Assembly: GCF_003601975.1 (NCBI RefSeq)
Contig: NZ_QZWZ01000041.1
Span: forward strand, 1-52,493
Source: Mesorhizobium waimense
GTDB taxonomy: Bacteria; Pseudomonadota; Alphaproteobacteria; Rhizobiales; Rhizobiaceae
Direction of reading: 5' to 3'
Length of the DNA stretch: 52,493 nucleotides
Shown: one piece after another, positions 24,918 to 35,547 of the stretch
Numbering within the stretch: the first letter of the stretch is position 1
How the letters are laid out: the number at the start of each line of letters is the position of its first letter
Program-made: the position numbers and the translations under genes
The notes under the pieces: generated by a model
The model's input: only the letters and a program-made list of their open reading frames with translations
Databases searched by the model: none
What the model was told of the DNA's origin: nothing

Positions 24918-26414
24918 ATGCCGGCCTGGACGACATCAGACTCTGTAGCCCTGCATGCCAGGACCCAGCCCGCGCGCACGGCGTGCGTCGATCTGGCTTC
25001 CGGTCGGAGCTGGACCTATGCGGCGCTCGACGAAGCCATCCAGCGTGCGGTCTCGGTGCTCGAAACCGGCTTTGGCATAAGAGCGGGGCAACGGATCGCC
25101 ACGTTTGCCCGCAACGGCGCCGATCTCCTCATCCTGCAGCAGGCCGCGATGCGCATCGGCGCCATTTTCGTGCCGGTCAACTGGCGCCTCGCGACGCCCG
25201 AGCGGCAGGCGATCCTTGCCGACTGCGATCCAGTGCTTCTGCTCCATGACATCGAGCTCGACATTGCGCTGCCCCCCGCCTGTACACCACTCGATACCGG
25301 GCGCTTCCAGACGGCAGTGGAGCAGCAGCCGCCGGCGCCACGTCGCGCATTGCCGGCCGCCGACCGGCCATCGATCATCCTCTACACTTCCGGCACATCG
25401 GGTCGTCCCAAGGGCGTCATCGTGACCGAGGCCAATGCCTTCGCCACCGCCGTCAACTTCAGCGTGCTCGGCCGCGTCGGCCATGCCAGCGTCTTCCTCT
25501 GCGACGCGCCGATGTTCCATGTCATCGGCCTCATCACCTGCCTGCGTCCGGCGCTGCTGCACGGCGGAACGGTGCTGATTGCGCCCGGCTTTGATCCCGA
25601 TCTCACCAACCGGCGCCTAGCCGATCTTGCACTCGGCGTCACCCACTATTTCTGCGTCCCGCAAATGGCAAGGATGCTGCGAAATGGCGCGGATTTCGAA
25701 CCGGCGCGCTGGACATCGCTGACCGCGATCTTTACCGGCGGCGCGCCGAACCCCGCCGCCGAGATTCGCTGGTGGCTAGCGAACGGCATCCGCATGGCCG
25801 ACGGCTACGGCATGACCGAAGCCGGCACCGTGCTTTGCATGCCCCCGGAGGCGGACCTGATCGCCCGCAAGGCCGGCTCGTCCGGCCTGCCGGGGCCGTC
25901 AGTCTCGCTGCGTGTCGTCGACGATGGCGGGCGCGACGTTGCCGTGGGCGAGGCGGGTGAGATCTGGCTCAGCGGACCCAGCATCACGCCGGGCTACTGG
26001 AACCGGTCGCAGGAGACGGCGCCGGTCTTCACCGAAGACGGCTGGTTGCGCACCGGCGATATCGCGCGCCGCGACGAAGACGGCTTCGTCACCCTGGTCG
26101 ACCGCCGCAAGGACATGTTCATCTCGGGCGGCGAGAACGTCTATCCGGCCGAGGTCGAAATCGTGCTGCTAGACCATCCCGACATCGCCGAAGCGGCCGT
26201 CATCGGCATCGCCGACGAACGCTGGGGCGAGGTCGGCCGTGCTTTCGTCGTGGCAAAGCCCGGCCGCGTGCCCGATCCGGCGGCGCTCGCCAGCCACTGT
26301 GCGGCCCGCATCGCCCGCTACAAGGTGCCGAAGGAATTTCTGCTCACCGAAACCTTGCCGCGCACCGCGTCCGGCAAGATCCAGAAACACATCTTGCACG
26401 GGTGGATGCGCTGA
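24918..26414 (+). CDS. Acyl-CoA ligase, probable feruloyl/coumaroyl-CoA synthetase
   Basis: A 498-residue ANL-superfamily adenylating enzyme. The P-loop IILYTSGTSGRPKG lies near residue 153-166, with MADGYGMTEAG, the hinge TGDIARRDEDGFVTLVDRRK and GGENVYPAEVE, and the adenylation lysine in RTASGKIQK near the C-terminus. Position directly behind HCHL (34-nt gap, GGGAGGAG 8 nt before ATG 24918) makes activation of ferulate, coumarate or caffeate its probable job. Together the two genes turn plant-derived hydroxycinnamates into benzaldehydes. No vanillin dehydrogenase follows, so that step is encoded elsewhere. Confidence 0.87.
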   Translation: MPAWTTSDSVALHARTQPARTACVDLASGRSWTYAALDEAIQRAVSVLETGFGIRAGQRIATFARNGADLLILQQAAMRIGAIFVPVNWRLATPERQAILADCDPVLLLHDIELDIALPPACTPLDTGRFQTAVEQQPPAPRRALPAADRPSIILYTSGTSGRPKGVIVTEANAFATAVNFSVLGRVGHASVFLCDAPMFHVIGLITCLRPALLHGGTVLIAPGFDPDLTNRRLADLALGVTHYFCVPQMARMLRNGADFEPARWTSLTAIFTGGAPNPAAEIRWWLANGIRMADGYGMTEAGTVLCMPPEADLIARKAGSSGLPGPSVSLRVVDDGGRDVAVGEAGEIWLSGPSITPGYWNRSQETAPVFTEDGWLRTGDIARRDEDGFVTLVDRRKDMFISGGENVYPAEVEIVLLDHPDIAEAAVIGIADERWGEVGRAFVVAKPGRVPDPAALASHCAARIARYKVPKEFLLTETLPRTASGKIQKHILHGWMR

Positions 26415-26508
26415 GGGGCGGTCCCATCGTTGCAAATCTCGGCTGGATGTAAACGCGTTTCCCTATCCCACAAGCAGGAGAAGGGAAGCGGCCGGTGGCG
26501 CGGGCGGT

Positions 26509-26808
26509 CTAGCCAAAGGCCGTGAGAACCGGAATCCGTGCCAGCAAGCATCCTGGCAGATGGGCGGCCGACTGATGGTTGCCCCATGCGGCTCCGATTA
26601 CAGGTTCCGGTTCGACCAGGCACTGATGCGCGCCCGATGGATTGCTTTTCCGCCATGAGACTTCATCATTTGCTACGGCGGCGAACCATTGAGCCTCACT
26701 CAACGTCAAACCAAAAAGGACGCGACCGGCATAGTCGGTGGGCTCGTCGACGGTCGTGTCAAACACCGCCCAGGTGCAATCCGGCTCCTGCACTGCGACG
26801 AACCTCAT
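26509..26808 (-). CDS. Small conserved hypothetical protein
   Basis: A 99-residue protein beginning MRFVAVQEPDCTWAVFDTTV, a start I associate with short rhizobial proteins of unknown function; the pattern (query word, Asp-Cys-Thr-Trp-Ala-Val-Phe-Asp, then GRVLFGLTLSEAQWFAAVAN) looks like a compact beta-rich domain followed by a helix. Start at 26808 is favoured by GGAGG 6 nt upstream over an ATG four codons earlier. The last 30 residues look less conserved and may be a run-on. Confidence 0.5.
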   Translation of the reverse strand: MRFVAVQEPDCTWAVFDTTVDEPTDYAGRVLFGLTLSEAQWFAAVANDEVSWRKSNPSGAHQCLVEPEPVIGAAWGNHQSAAHLPGCLLARIPVLTAFG

Positions 26809-26967
26809 TTGAGCCTCCATTGTGCGAAGAGGCTAATATAGCAGTCAGTGCCCTGCGGCCGTGTGAATGAGCCCACATATGGAAGCTGCGCCTTCGCGCT
26901 TGTTCGTATCGGCTTGAAATCGGGCAATTTTTTATACCCTGGATGCACCCAGGCGTCGCTCTCAGTG

Positions 26968-27636
26968 TCACTCGATCAGCAGCAAGCCGCGCTTTTTATC
27001 GCCATCGCTGTCGATCGTGTCCATAGCCGAGAACAGGCGTTCACGCTCGACCAGCCAGGGCTTGTAGCGCTCGTTGACATCGAGGACGAAAACCATGTCC
27101 TCGGCCTCCAGATAGCCACCGATCGGGGAAAAATGACCGCTGCCAGCGCCGAAGATCTTCTCGCGGGTAAAGTTGATGATGTAGCGGCGGCCCGGGTCGT
27201 TGGCATGCTTCAAGTGTTCGCGGAATTCTTCGGCGCTCAGGTCCCTTAGCACGGAGACTTTCCGACTGGTCTTCGTTCGGGTGACTTCGGCAACCTCGTC
27301 CAGCGTCAGCCCGACGATGCAAAAACCTGTCCAGCACTTTCCCGTGCCCTCGAGGACTTCGGCCTCGCTTGTCTCCTCCTCGCCGATGGAGCGGAATGTG
27401 TTTGCGACGCTGGCCGGACCGCACCGCGAGCCGTTCGTTTGCCAGTCGAGGCCGGCGTTGAACGTGGCCGCCACCGGCAACTTCCAGGCGCTGTCGATCA
27501 GCGCAGGAGTACGGATAACCGACGACTGGATTGCGTCCGGCGAAACCGCGGTCTGACCAACAAGCAATAATGCGCCGCCGCCGAGCAGGCCAACGCCGGC
27601 AACTGCAATCAAACCAAAGGCGAGACTGCGCTTCAT
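26968..27636 (-). CDS. Phytochelatin-synthase-like cysteine peptidase (prokaryotic type)
   Basis: A 222-residue exported or membrane-anchored protein. An N-terminal hydrophobic segment (about 5-27) is followed by a papain-like phytochelatin synthase domain. The catalytic triad is visible: Cys72 in NGSRCGPASVANTF, His168 in GSGHFSPIGGY and Asp186 in VFVLDVNERYKPW, in the same order and spacing as Nostoc alr0975. It lacks the plant C-terminal Cys-rich domain, as all bacterial members do. Bacterial enzymes mainly hydrolyse glutathione to gamma-Glu-Cys; peptide polymer synthesis is weak. The signal anchor suggests periplasmic glutathione processing. It is a single gene with no metal-resistance neighbours. 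Confidence 0.85.
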   Translation of the reverse strand: MKRSLAFGLIAVAGVGLLGGGALLLVGQTAVSPDAIQSSVIRTPALIDSAWKLPVAATFNAGLDWQTNGSRCGPASVANTFRSIGEEETSEAEVLEGTGKCWTGFCIVGLTLDEVAEVTRTKTSRKVSVLRDLSAEEFREHLKHANDPGRRYIINFTREKIFGAGSGHFSPIGGYLEAEDMVFVLDVNERYKPWLVERERLFSAMDTIDSDGDKKRGLLLIE

Positions 27637-27818
27637 TGCCGAACCTCGGAACAGTGCAGCAAAAGGGCAATTCTGAAGGTGTCACAGCGTAGCGAAATTG
27701 AAGTCAACAGTCGATGTTGCGGCGCAGACCCCAAGCGTACCATATAGCGGCAACAGGGCAGGGCGCGCACCACGGCAGCTGCGCCTTTGATTTTTGCCGC
27801 GACCGAAAAGGATTTGCC

Positions 27819-28250
27819 ATGGGTGAACTCAAGGTGAGGACGCGCGTCACCGGTGCGCTGGCCGTCCTGCCGCCGGGCGGCCTGCCGGTCGTCACCACGC
27901 CGACCGGCGGCACGGTCGATGTCGTGACCGCGGTCGGCGCGCCGGGCTTCAATCCGCTCGACCTGCTCTACGCCTCTTTGGCTGCCTGTATGGTGCTGAG
28001 CGTCCGCATCGCAGCGACACGCCTGGGCGTTGCCGCCAGCCTTGGCGAGGTGCGCGCCGATGTGTCAGGCGAAAAGGCCGAGGGCGACCCTTCCCGCGTC
28101 GGCCGGATTTCGATCACGCTCGACATTTCGGGCGACCTCGATGAAGCGACGAAGCAGCGGATTGTAGAGGACGCCGAGACGATCTGCACTGTGAGCAACA
28201 CGCTGCGCACGCCGCCGGATCTGCATGCCACGCTTGGCGGGAGCTTCTGA
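27819..28250 (+). CDS. OsmC/Ohr-family peroxidase-like protein
   Basis: A 143-residue OsmC-family protein. The two redox cysteines are Cys57 in YASLAACMVLSVRI and Cys123 in AETICTVSNTLR, placed as in OsmC/YhfA-type thiol peroxidases. The pattern GFNPLDLLYASLAAC is a family hallmark. Such enzymes reduce organic hydroperoxides in the cytoplasm. It is followed 46 nt downstream by an AhpD-like gene, so a small oxidative-stress unit is plausible. The ATG at 27819 follows AAAAGGATTTGCC. Confidence 0.85.
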   Translation: MGELKVRTRVTGALAVLPPGGLPVVTTPTGGTVDVVTAVGAPGFNPLDLLYASLAACMVLSVRIAATRLGVAASLGEVRADVSGEKAEGDPSRVGRISITLDISGDLDEATKQRIVEDAETICTVSNTLRTPPDLHATLGGSF

Positions 28251-28296
28251 GGGCCTTGGTTCCTCAAACGGCCGCCACCAAACCAAGGACCATCCC

Positions 28297-28824
28297 ATGG
28301 CCATGATCCCGCCGATCGACTACGCCACGGCATCCGAAGAAATCCGCGCCGCGCATGACGAGGAGCTTCGCCTGCGCGGCCGCATGACCAACATGAAGCG
28401 CATCCAGCTGCACTCACCGGCAGCCCACCACATCTATGCCGAATGGTTCACCCTGCGCGACCTGCTCCGGCCCACGCTCGGCGATCGCGCGATCTGGCTG
28501 CTGTCGCTGGCGATTTCCGAGACCTGCCGGGCCGAAATCCCCGTCACCTTCTTCCGTCGGGCGCTGATCGACAGTGGGTTCGACCCCAAGAACATCGAAC
28601 GCACCTCTGACGAGGCGCTGCTGATCGACTTCGGTACAGCGATCGCCACTGATGCCAACGCCATCCCCGACGGCATCTGGTCGCAATTGAAAGCCCGTTA
28701 TGACGAGGCGCTTCTGGTCAATCTCGTCGCCTTCGCTGGCATCATGGTGGCGACCTGCGTGTTCACCAACGCAGTGCGGGTCGATCTCGATCCGGAGCTG
28801 GAGGTCTATCGCCGGAAGGCTTGA
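28297..28824 (+). CDS. Carboxymuconolactone decarboxylase / AhpD-like family protein
   Basis: A 175-residue all-helical protein with the AhpD-like pattern: PPIDYATASEEIRAAHDEEL, then MTNMKRIQLHSPAAHHIYAE, and a C-terminal helix LLVNLVAFAGIMVATCVFTN. No CxxC motif is present, so peroxiredoxin-reductase activity of true AhpD is not expected. Many such proteins of the CMD family have unknown function. AAGGA lies 9 nt before ATG 28297; a longer reading begins at 28225 but overlaps the OsmC gene. Confidence 0.75.
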   Translation: MAMIPPIDYATASEEIRAAHDEELRLRGRMTNMKRIQLHSPAAHHIYAEWFTLRDLLRPTLGDRAIWLLSLAISETCRAEIPVTFFRRALIDSGFDPKNIERTSDEALLIDFGTAIATDANAIPDGIWSQLKARYDEALLVNLVAFAGIMVATCVFTNAVRVDLDPELEVYRRKA

Positions 28825-28986
28825 GGCGAGCGGCGCCCGTCTCAGAGGCCGGCAGGCGTGCTGCCCAACAGGCGGGCAGGCAGGGTCACATGGGCGGCGA
28901 ATCGGGGTCGAGAGACTGTCGGGCCGTTGCTTTGGCCTGCCGCATGCGGATAGACTGATACCGGGACGAGCGATCGGGGGTCCTCG

Positions 28987-30417
28987 ATGCGTTGGCGTGT
29001 GGGCTGGCTTGCGTTGGCAGGAACGCTGCTGGCCGGTTGCGTCGGCAACGATGTCGAGCCCATCAACACCCATGTGACGCAAGTCGGACCGGGCTCGCCG
29101 GCCTACATTCCTGATGCCCCCGGCGATGGCTCGACCGTGGTCGCACTGTCCTTCTCCGGCGGCGGTACGCGCGCCGCGGCTTTCAGCTATGGCGTGCTGC
29201 AGGCGCTCGACGGTGTCGTCGTCGGCAGTGGTCCGCGCGCGCATACGCTGATCGACGATGTGCGCGTCGTCGGCGGCGTTTCCGGCGGCGCGGTGACGGC
29301 GGCCTATCTCGGCTACAAGGGGCATGGCTACCGCGACCTGCGCGAACGCTTCCTGCTGCAGAACGCCGAGAGCTCCCTGCATACGGCCAAACTGGCCCCT
29401 GCCAACCTGGCGCGGCTTTGGAAGGGCGGCATCAACGACCGCAGCACACTTGCCGCGTGGCTCAACAGCAACCTCTTCGACGGCGCCACCTACAGCGCCT
29501 TCAAGCGCCCCGGCGCACCGCTGGTCTGGATCCACGCCTCCGACATCTACAACGGCACCGCTTTCGGCTTCACCTACGACCGCTTCGCGGCGATCTGCAG
29601 CGATCTCGACAGGCTGCGTATCGCCGACGCCGTTGCGGCCTCGGCGGCGTTTCCGGTAGTGTTCGCGCCGCTGGTCGTCTCGACGACGACCCCGAAGACC
29701 AAATGCAACTACACGCAGCCGGACTGGATTAGACGCGGGCTGCAGGATCCGGAAGCGCCGTTGCGGGTCAAGGCGGCGGCCCTCGCCTTGGATTCGTATC
29801 AGAACAACGACCGCGTCAGCTACATCAAGCTGCTCGACGGCGGATTGACCGACAACATAGCGGTGGTCGGCTTCGCGGAATCGATCGACACTGCCGACTC
29901 CGCGCACAGCCCGCTGTCGCCGGCAGCAGCAGTGAGGATGCGCACCCTGATCATGATCGTCGCCGATGCCGGGCGCAGGATCGAACCCGACTGGGTCACG
30001 GTCAAGCAAGGGCCTGGCCTGGTCGACATGATCGATGCCACCGCCGGCACCTCGATTGCGTCCTCGGTGCGCGACGAATTCGACGCCCTCAAGTTGGAAT
30101 TCCGCTTGTGGCGCGAAAAGCTGGTCAAGTATCGCTGCAGCCTGCCGCCGGCGACGGTGGCGCGCTATCGCGGCGGCCATTCCGGCTGGAATTGCCGCGA
30201 CGTGCGCATGACGGTGGAGCTGGTCTCCTTCGCCGACCTGCCGCCAGCCGAGGGGACCGCGCTGAACGCCATTCCGACGCGGCTGAAGCTGACGCCCGAA
30301 CAGGTCGACCGCACCATCGATGCCGGCCGCGAGGCGGTGCGCGCCAATACACGCCTGCAGCAGGCTTTCGGCCGTGCGCAAGGCCGGCCCGGCATCGTCA
30401 TGGCGGTGTTGCCGTAA
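28987..30417 (+). CDS. Patatin-like phospholipase, lipoprotein
   Basis: A 476-residue lipid-anchored hydrolase. The lipobox LAGC places the lipidated cysteine at residue 18. The patatin fold shows the oxyanion loop SFSGGGTRAAAFS (about 56-68), catalytic Ser99 in VVGGVSGGAV and catalytic Asp284 in LLDGGLTDN. It should release fatty acids from phospholipids at the outer-membrane inner face or periplasm. The Ser-Asp dyad is intact, so an active enzyme is expected. The C-terminal extension (about 350-476) with EFRLWREKLVKYRCSLPP is family-typical for proteobacterial lipoprotein patatins. It has its own upstream gap of 162 nt. Confidence 0.87.
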   Translation: MRWRVGWLALAGTLLAGCVGNDVEPINTHVTQVGPGSPAYIPDAPGDGSTVVALSFSGGGTRAAAFSYGVLQALDGVVVGSGPRAHTLIDDVRVVGGVSGGAVTAAYLGYKGHGYRDLRERFLLQNAESSLHTAKLAPANLARLWKGGINDRSTLAAWLNSNLFDGATYSAFKRPGAPLVWIHASDIYNGTAFGFTYDRFAAICSDLDRLRIADAVAASAAFPVVFAPLVVSTTTPKTKCNYTQPDWIRRGLQDPEAPLRVKAAALALDSYQNNDRVSYIKLLDGGLTDNIAVVGFAESIDTADSAHSPLSPAAAVRMRTLIMIVADAGRRIEPDWVTVKQGPGLVDMIDATAGTSIASSVRDEFDALKLEFRLWREKLVKYRCSLPPATVARYRGGHSGWNCRDVRMTVELVSFADLPPAEGTALNAIPTRLKLTPEQVDRTIDAGREAVRANTRLQQAFGRAQGRPGIVMAVLP

Positions 30418-30565
30418 TCGGTTCAGCTTGGCCGGTGCTCACCATAGCCTGGCAGGAAACGGGTGGCTTTTCCGGGCGCCCCATCGGATTCTGGCGCGAC
30501 GCAACAAGGATCGGCGGCAGCGACCATTGTCGACCGCCATTCACGGTCCAAGAGGAGGCCAGGCC

Positions 30566-31309
30566 ATGACCATCCATTCGATAAGCGCAAGGCGGGCGGT
30601 GCGTTCGGCGGAAGCGCGCGTCGCTGATCAGGACTGGAGCGAACTGGCCAGCGAGCTGAACGGCCATGGCTGCGCCGTTATGGAAAAGCTGCTGTCGCCC
30701 GACGAGTGCCGGGAGATCGCCGAGCTCTATCCCCACGAAGAGCACTTCCGCAGCCATGTCCACATGGCACGCCATGGCTTCGGCAAGGGCGAGTACCGCT
30801 ATTTCCGCTACCCTCTGCCTGATCTGATCGGCGCCTTGCGCGCCGCGCTCTATCCACGCCTGGCCGAGGTCGCCAATGACTGGAACGGGCGCCTGGGGCT
30901 GGCCCAGCGCTATCCTGCGGACCACGCCGCATTCCTCGAGCAATGCCACGGCAACGGCCAGACGCGACCGACGCCGCTTTTGCTGCAATATGTCCCCGGC
31001 GACTTCAACTGCCTGCACCAGGATCTCTATGGCGATCTCGCCTTTCCACTGCAGGTGGCGATCCTGCTGTCGGAGCCGGGCAGGGATTTCACCGGCGGCG
31101 AGTTCGTGCTGACCGAGCAGCGCCCGCGCATGCAGAGCCGCGCCGAGGTCGTGCCGCTCACCCAGGGCGACGCGGTGGTCTTCGCCGTCCACAATCGCCC
31201 GGTGCAGGGCACCAAGGGCCACTATCGCGTGAACCTCAGGCACGGCGTCAGCCGCCTGCGCTCGGGCATGCGGCATACGGTCGGCATCATCTTCCACGAC
31301 GCGAAGTAG
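30566..31309 (+). CDS. 2-oxoglutarate/Fe(II)-dependent oxygenase
   Basis: A 247-residue double-stranded beta-helix dioxygenase. The iron ligands are His151 and Asp153 in NCLHQDLYGD and a distal His (His226 in LRHGVSR); a conserved Arg follows in SGMRHTVGIIFH. The N-terminal part (MEKLLSPDECREIAELYPHE) is common to this bacterial subgroup, and GGEFVLTEQRPRMQSRAEVV is a family block. The substrate is not known; proline or protein hydroxylation has been proposed for relatives. GAGGAGG precedes the ATG. It seems monocistronic. Confidence 0.82.
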   Translation: MTIHSISARRAVRSAEARVADQDWSELASELNGHGCAVMEKLLSPDECREIAELYPHEEHFRSHVHMARHGFGKGEYRYFRYPLPDLIGALRAALYPRLAEVANDWNGRLGLAQRYPADHAAFLEQCHGNGQTRPTPLLLQYVPGDFNCLHQDLYGDLAFPLQVAILLSEPGRDFTGGEFVLTEQRPRMQSRAEVVPLTQGDAVVFAVHNRPVQGTKGHYRVNLRHGVSRLRSGMRHTVGIIFHDAK

Positions 31310-31327
31310 AGGCCCGGCGCCGCGGCT

Positions 31328-31356
31328 GCCAATCTCCCCGCGAGGGGGAGATTGGC
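31328..31356. repeat. Intergenic palindrome, copy 2
   Basis: A perfect 12-bp inverted repeat GCCAATCTCCCC / GGGGAGATTGGC around a 5-nt centre, 18 nt after the oxygenase stop. Its core is shared with the element at 15789-15810. Likely a member of a genome-wide short palindromic repeat family; a role as an mRNA 3' hairpin is possible. Confidence 0.8.
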
Positions 31357-31484
31357 TGTCACTGCCGCCGTCGCTAGTCTTCACTGTCGGTGCTGCGGCG
31401 CTTCTGCCTCTTTCCCCGGCACCCTCATTCGCGTATGGCCCCGGGCGAATCCCTCAACCTCGCATCGGCCTCCCGGAACACCCC

Positions 31485-33107
<1,623 letters not shown>

Positions 33108-33177
33108 AGGCTAGGCGGCAATTGGCACAAGGCGGACGTCCGCTCGCGTCTGCCGTCTCTGACCGGAGCGGCCCTTG

Positions 33178-33828
33178 TCAGCCGGTTGATGCGGCGGTGA
33201 AAACCGCCAATTGGGCGTCGAAAGCACGCTTGAAGGCCGGCCGCGCTTCGCCTCGGGCGACATAGGCGGAGAGGTTCGGATATTCGTCCAGCAGAGCCGA
33301 TCGGTTCAACCTGCGCAGCACCATCACCATCAGAAGGTCACCGGCGCTGAACGCACCATCGAGCCAGTCGGCATCGCCAAGGCGATCGGAGAGTTCGCTC
33401 AGCCGGCCACGGATACGATCCTCGACCATGTGCAGGCGCTGCTTGTGCCAGGCCTCGTCGCGCTCCAGCAGCATGGCGGTTTCCCGATCCACGATCGGCG
33501 GCTCCAGCGTGCTGACCGCGGCAAACATCCAAGTGATCGCGCGTGCCCGGGCATCCGCATCGTCCGGCAGCAGGCCCGCATTGCGCTCCGCGATATGGAA
33601 CACGATCGCCCCCGAGTCGAACAAAGCGAGATCGCCTTCCTCATAGGTCGGAATCTGCCCGAAAGGCTGAAGCGCACGATGCGCGTTTTCCTTCATCGCG
33701 CTGAACGAAACGAGACGAACGTCGTAAGCTTGGCCCACTTCTTCGAGCGCCCAACGAACACGCATGTCACGTGCCTGTCCCTTGCCGCGGTCGGGCGACC
33801 GTTCAAAGGCTGTGATGGTGGCGGTCAT
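33178..33828 (-). CDS. Glutathione S-transferase family protein
   Basis: A 216-residue GST-fold protein: an N-terminal thioredoxin-like domain (about 1-80) with RVRWALEEVGQAYDVRLVSF and the cis-Pro/glutathione site FGQIPTYEEGDLALFDSGAI, then a helical C-terminal domain with DWLDGAFSAGDLLMVMVLRR. The extended N-terminus starts SPDRGKGQARDMRV, so the usual catalytic Ser/Tyr is not in the standard position. Detoxification or thiol transfer is generic; the substrate is unknown. ATG 33828 preferred over the longer frame upstream. Confidence 0.85.
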   Translation of the reverse strand: MTATITAFERSPDRGKGQARDMRVRWALEEVGQAYDVRLVSFSAMKENAHRALQPFGQIPTYEEGDLALFDSGAIVFHIAERNAGLLPDDADARARAITWMFAAVSTLEPPIVDRETAMLLERDEAWHKQRLHMVEDRIRGRLSELSDRLGDADWLDGAFSAGDLLMVMVLRRLNRSALLDEYPNLSAYVARGEARPAFKRAFDAQLAVFTAASTG

Positions 33829-34346
33829 TGGAAGGCTCCGGGTGATTGCATGACGCTGTCGATGTGCGTGATTGCGGCGTTCTTTCTCATGGTTCGATAT
33901 CCGGTTCTTCATCCAGAGGACGAACGACCGGCGCGGCTCCCGACAACTTATCTCGTTTTCTTTGGCCATGGGATTTCGCGGTCCGAACCTTTCTTCGTGC
34001 CGTCATTACCAGCGAACGACCTGAAACTCTTCCGTCGGCGAAGGTCTCAAAATGGTGCGAAGCGGCTATTTTAGAACGGCCGGACTTGGGCCGTTGCGGA
34101 CTATCGTTTTCGGGATGGAGAGACTAGAAAGCGGACTGACTCGTCCATATCGCGGACCGCTTGTGCCAAGAGCGGGATTGAATAGTCGCCCGACAGCGAC
34201 TTCAGGTTTCGCGGCACGGATAGCGCGTCCTGATTTGCCGGTCGCTCTCGTGGGTTTGACTGGTACAACCACTATCGGCCCGGTGATGGCGAGGGCATTA
34301 TCTAGCCGCCCCCGCCATTTGGAACAACAGTGCTCGACGCCGCCAG
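33829..34346. other. 518-bp stretch without a recognisable gene
   Basis: Between the GST start and the convergently oriented stop of the binding-fold gene. Several short open frames exist on both strands but none has a Shine-Dalgarno plus recognisable protein pattern. It may hold promoters for the GST gene near 33829-33900. I see no repeat, tRNA or terminator with a T-run. Confidence 0.5.
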
Positions 34347-35480
34347 TTACCCCGCTGTGCTTGGTTGGAATTCGTCGCTAAGAGCGCGTTCGTTGGGATC
34401 TATCGGACCCAAGTTCTTCACGACCCGGAATCGACCGTCGCGCGCCTGCGCGATGTACATGTTCATGCGAACATGGTGCTGGCTGGGGACCATTTCGGCG
34501 GGGCCTCCCGGTCCCTCGCTGATCCGAGCGTGGTCGAGTGCCCGGATGACTGCGTCGCGCTCGACCGTGCCGGCTTCGTCGACCGCCGCTTCCCACATCT
34601 TGATCGCCCGGTAGTGGCCGGTGCAGCCGCTGCCCGCGGTCAACATCGCACTGCCGGGGAATCGGTCCTGGTAGCGGCGCAGGAGCGCGCGGCCAAACGG
34701 ATCGTCGAGCTCCTGATAATAGTCGAGGCAGCTGTAGAGGCCCTCGATCTGCTCGGATGGCACGAGATTGAAGAAATTCTCGTCGAAGTAGGTGCAGATG
34801 ATTGTGCCGCCCCGCTTGCCGAAACCGGCTTTGTGAAGTTCGTCGAGGAACGGCGTCAAGCCCGGGGGAACGAGGGTATTGAACACCACCTCGGCGCCGC
34901 TCGCCATGATCTGCTGGACCGTGCGCCGAAAATCGACGGTGTCGAGCGGGAAATACTCCTCACCGACGATCGCGCCGCCGTTGGCGCGCACCACCCGGCT
35001 CGCCGCCTTGTTCAGCAAATGCGGCCAGATGTAGTCGGCCGATGGCAGATAGAACTTCTTCGCCCCGGTGCTCTTCATGATCCATGGGATCAGCGGCTCG
35101 ACCTGCTGCGCGGGCACTGGACCCGTGCAGAAGATCAACGGATCGTTTTCCTGCCCCTCATATTGTTCGGTGTAGATGTAGAGCGTCCTGCCGCGCGCGA
35201 CTGCCTCGCTCTTAATGGCCTGGCGGGTCGAGCTGTAGATGCCGCCGACGACCAGATCGACTTTGTCGACGTCTATCAGTTTGGCAGTCCTCGCCTTGGC
35301 AACGCTGTCGGTGGTCTCGCCGTCCTCGATGACGACCTGCACCGAACGGCCCAGCAAGCCGCCCCTGGCATTAATGTCGTCGACGAGCATGGTCGTGAGG
35401 TTTGCGTTGGCGATGCCCATGAAGGACAGCGGGCCGGTGAGTTCGGCAATAAGGCCGATCTTGATGGGTTTCTGGTCCAT
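34347..35480 (-). CDS. Type-1 periplasmic-binding-fold protein without signal peptide (AmiC/FmdD-like)
   Basis: A 377-residue protein of the leucine/amide-binding family. It begins MDQKPIKIGLIAELTGPLSF at once, with no signal peptide or lipobox; even upstream in-frame sequence is not hydrophobic. Family blocks: IEDGETTDSVAKARTAKLID, VGGIYSSTRQAIK, and VEPLIPWIMKSTGAKKFYLP. Signal-less members include AmiC, the cytoplasmic amide sensor of Pseudomonas, whereas transport proteins carry a leader. It is the last gene of an operon with an HD-GYP/LuxR regulator, and no ABC permease is nearby, so a cytoplasmic sensor that controls the regulator is plausible. GGAG lies 7 nt before ATG 35480. Confidence 0.82.
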   Translation of the reverse strand: MDQKPIKIGLIAELTGPLSFMGIANANLTTMLVDDINARGGLLGRSVQVVIEDGETTDSVAKARTAKLIDVDKVDLVVGGIYSSTRQAIKSEAVARGRTLYIYTEQYEGQENDPLIFCTGPVPAQQVEPLIPWIMKSTGAKKFYLPSADYIWPHLLNKAASRVVRANGGAIVGEEYFPLDTVDFRRTVQQIMASGAEVVFNTLVPPGLTPFLDELHKAGFGKRGGTIICTYFDENFFNLVPSEQIEGLYSCLDYYQELDDPFGRALLRRYQDRFPGSAMLTAGSGCTGHYRAIKMWEAAVDEAGTVERDAVIRALDHARISEGPGGPAEMVPSQHHVRMNMYIAQARDGRFRVVKNLGPIDPNERALSDEFQPSTAG

Positions 35481-35547
35481 CTCATTTCTCCGATCTTGTG
35501 GTTTCGTGGGCGCGCCGCCGCCTATGGCAGGCGGCGCGAAGGGCACG

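Noticed and set aside
28414..30381. 655-codon minus-strand open frame opposite the AhpD-like and patatin genes
   Set aside because: Antisense to two well-supported genes; no start signal or domain.
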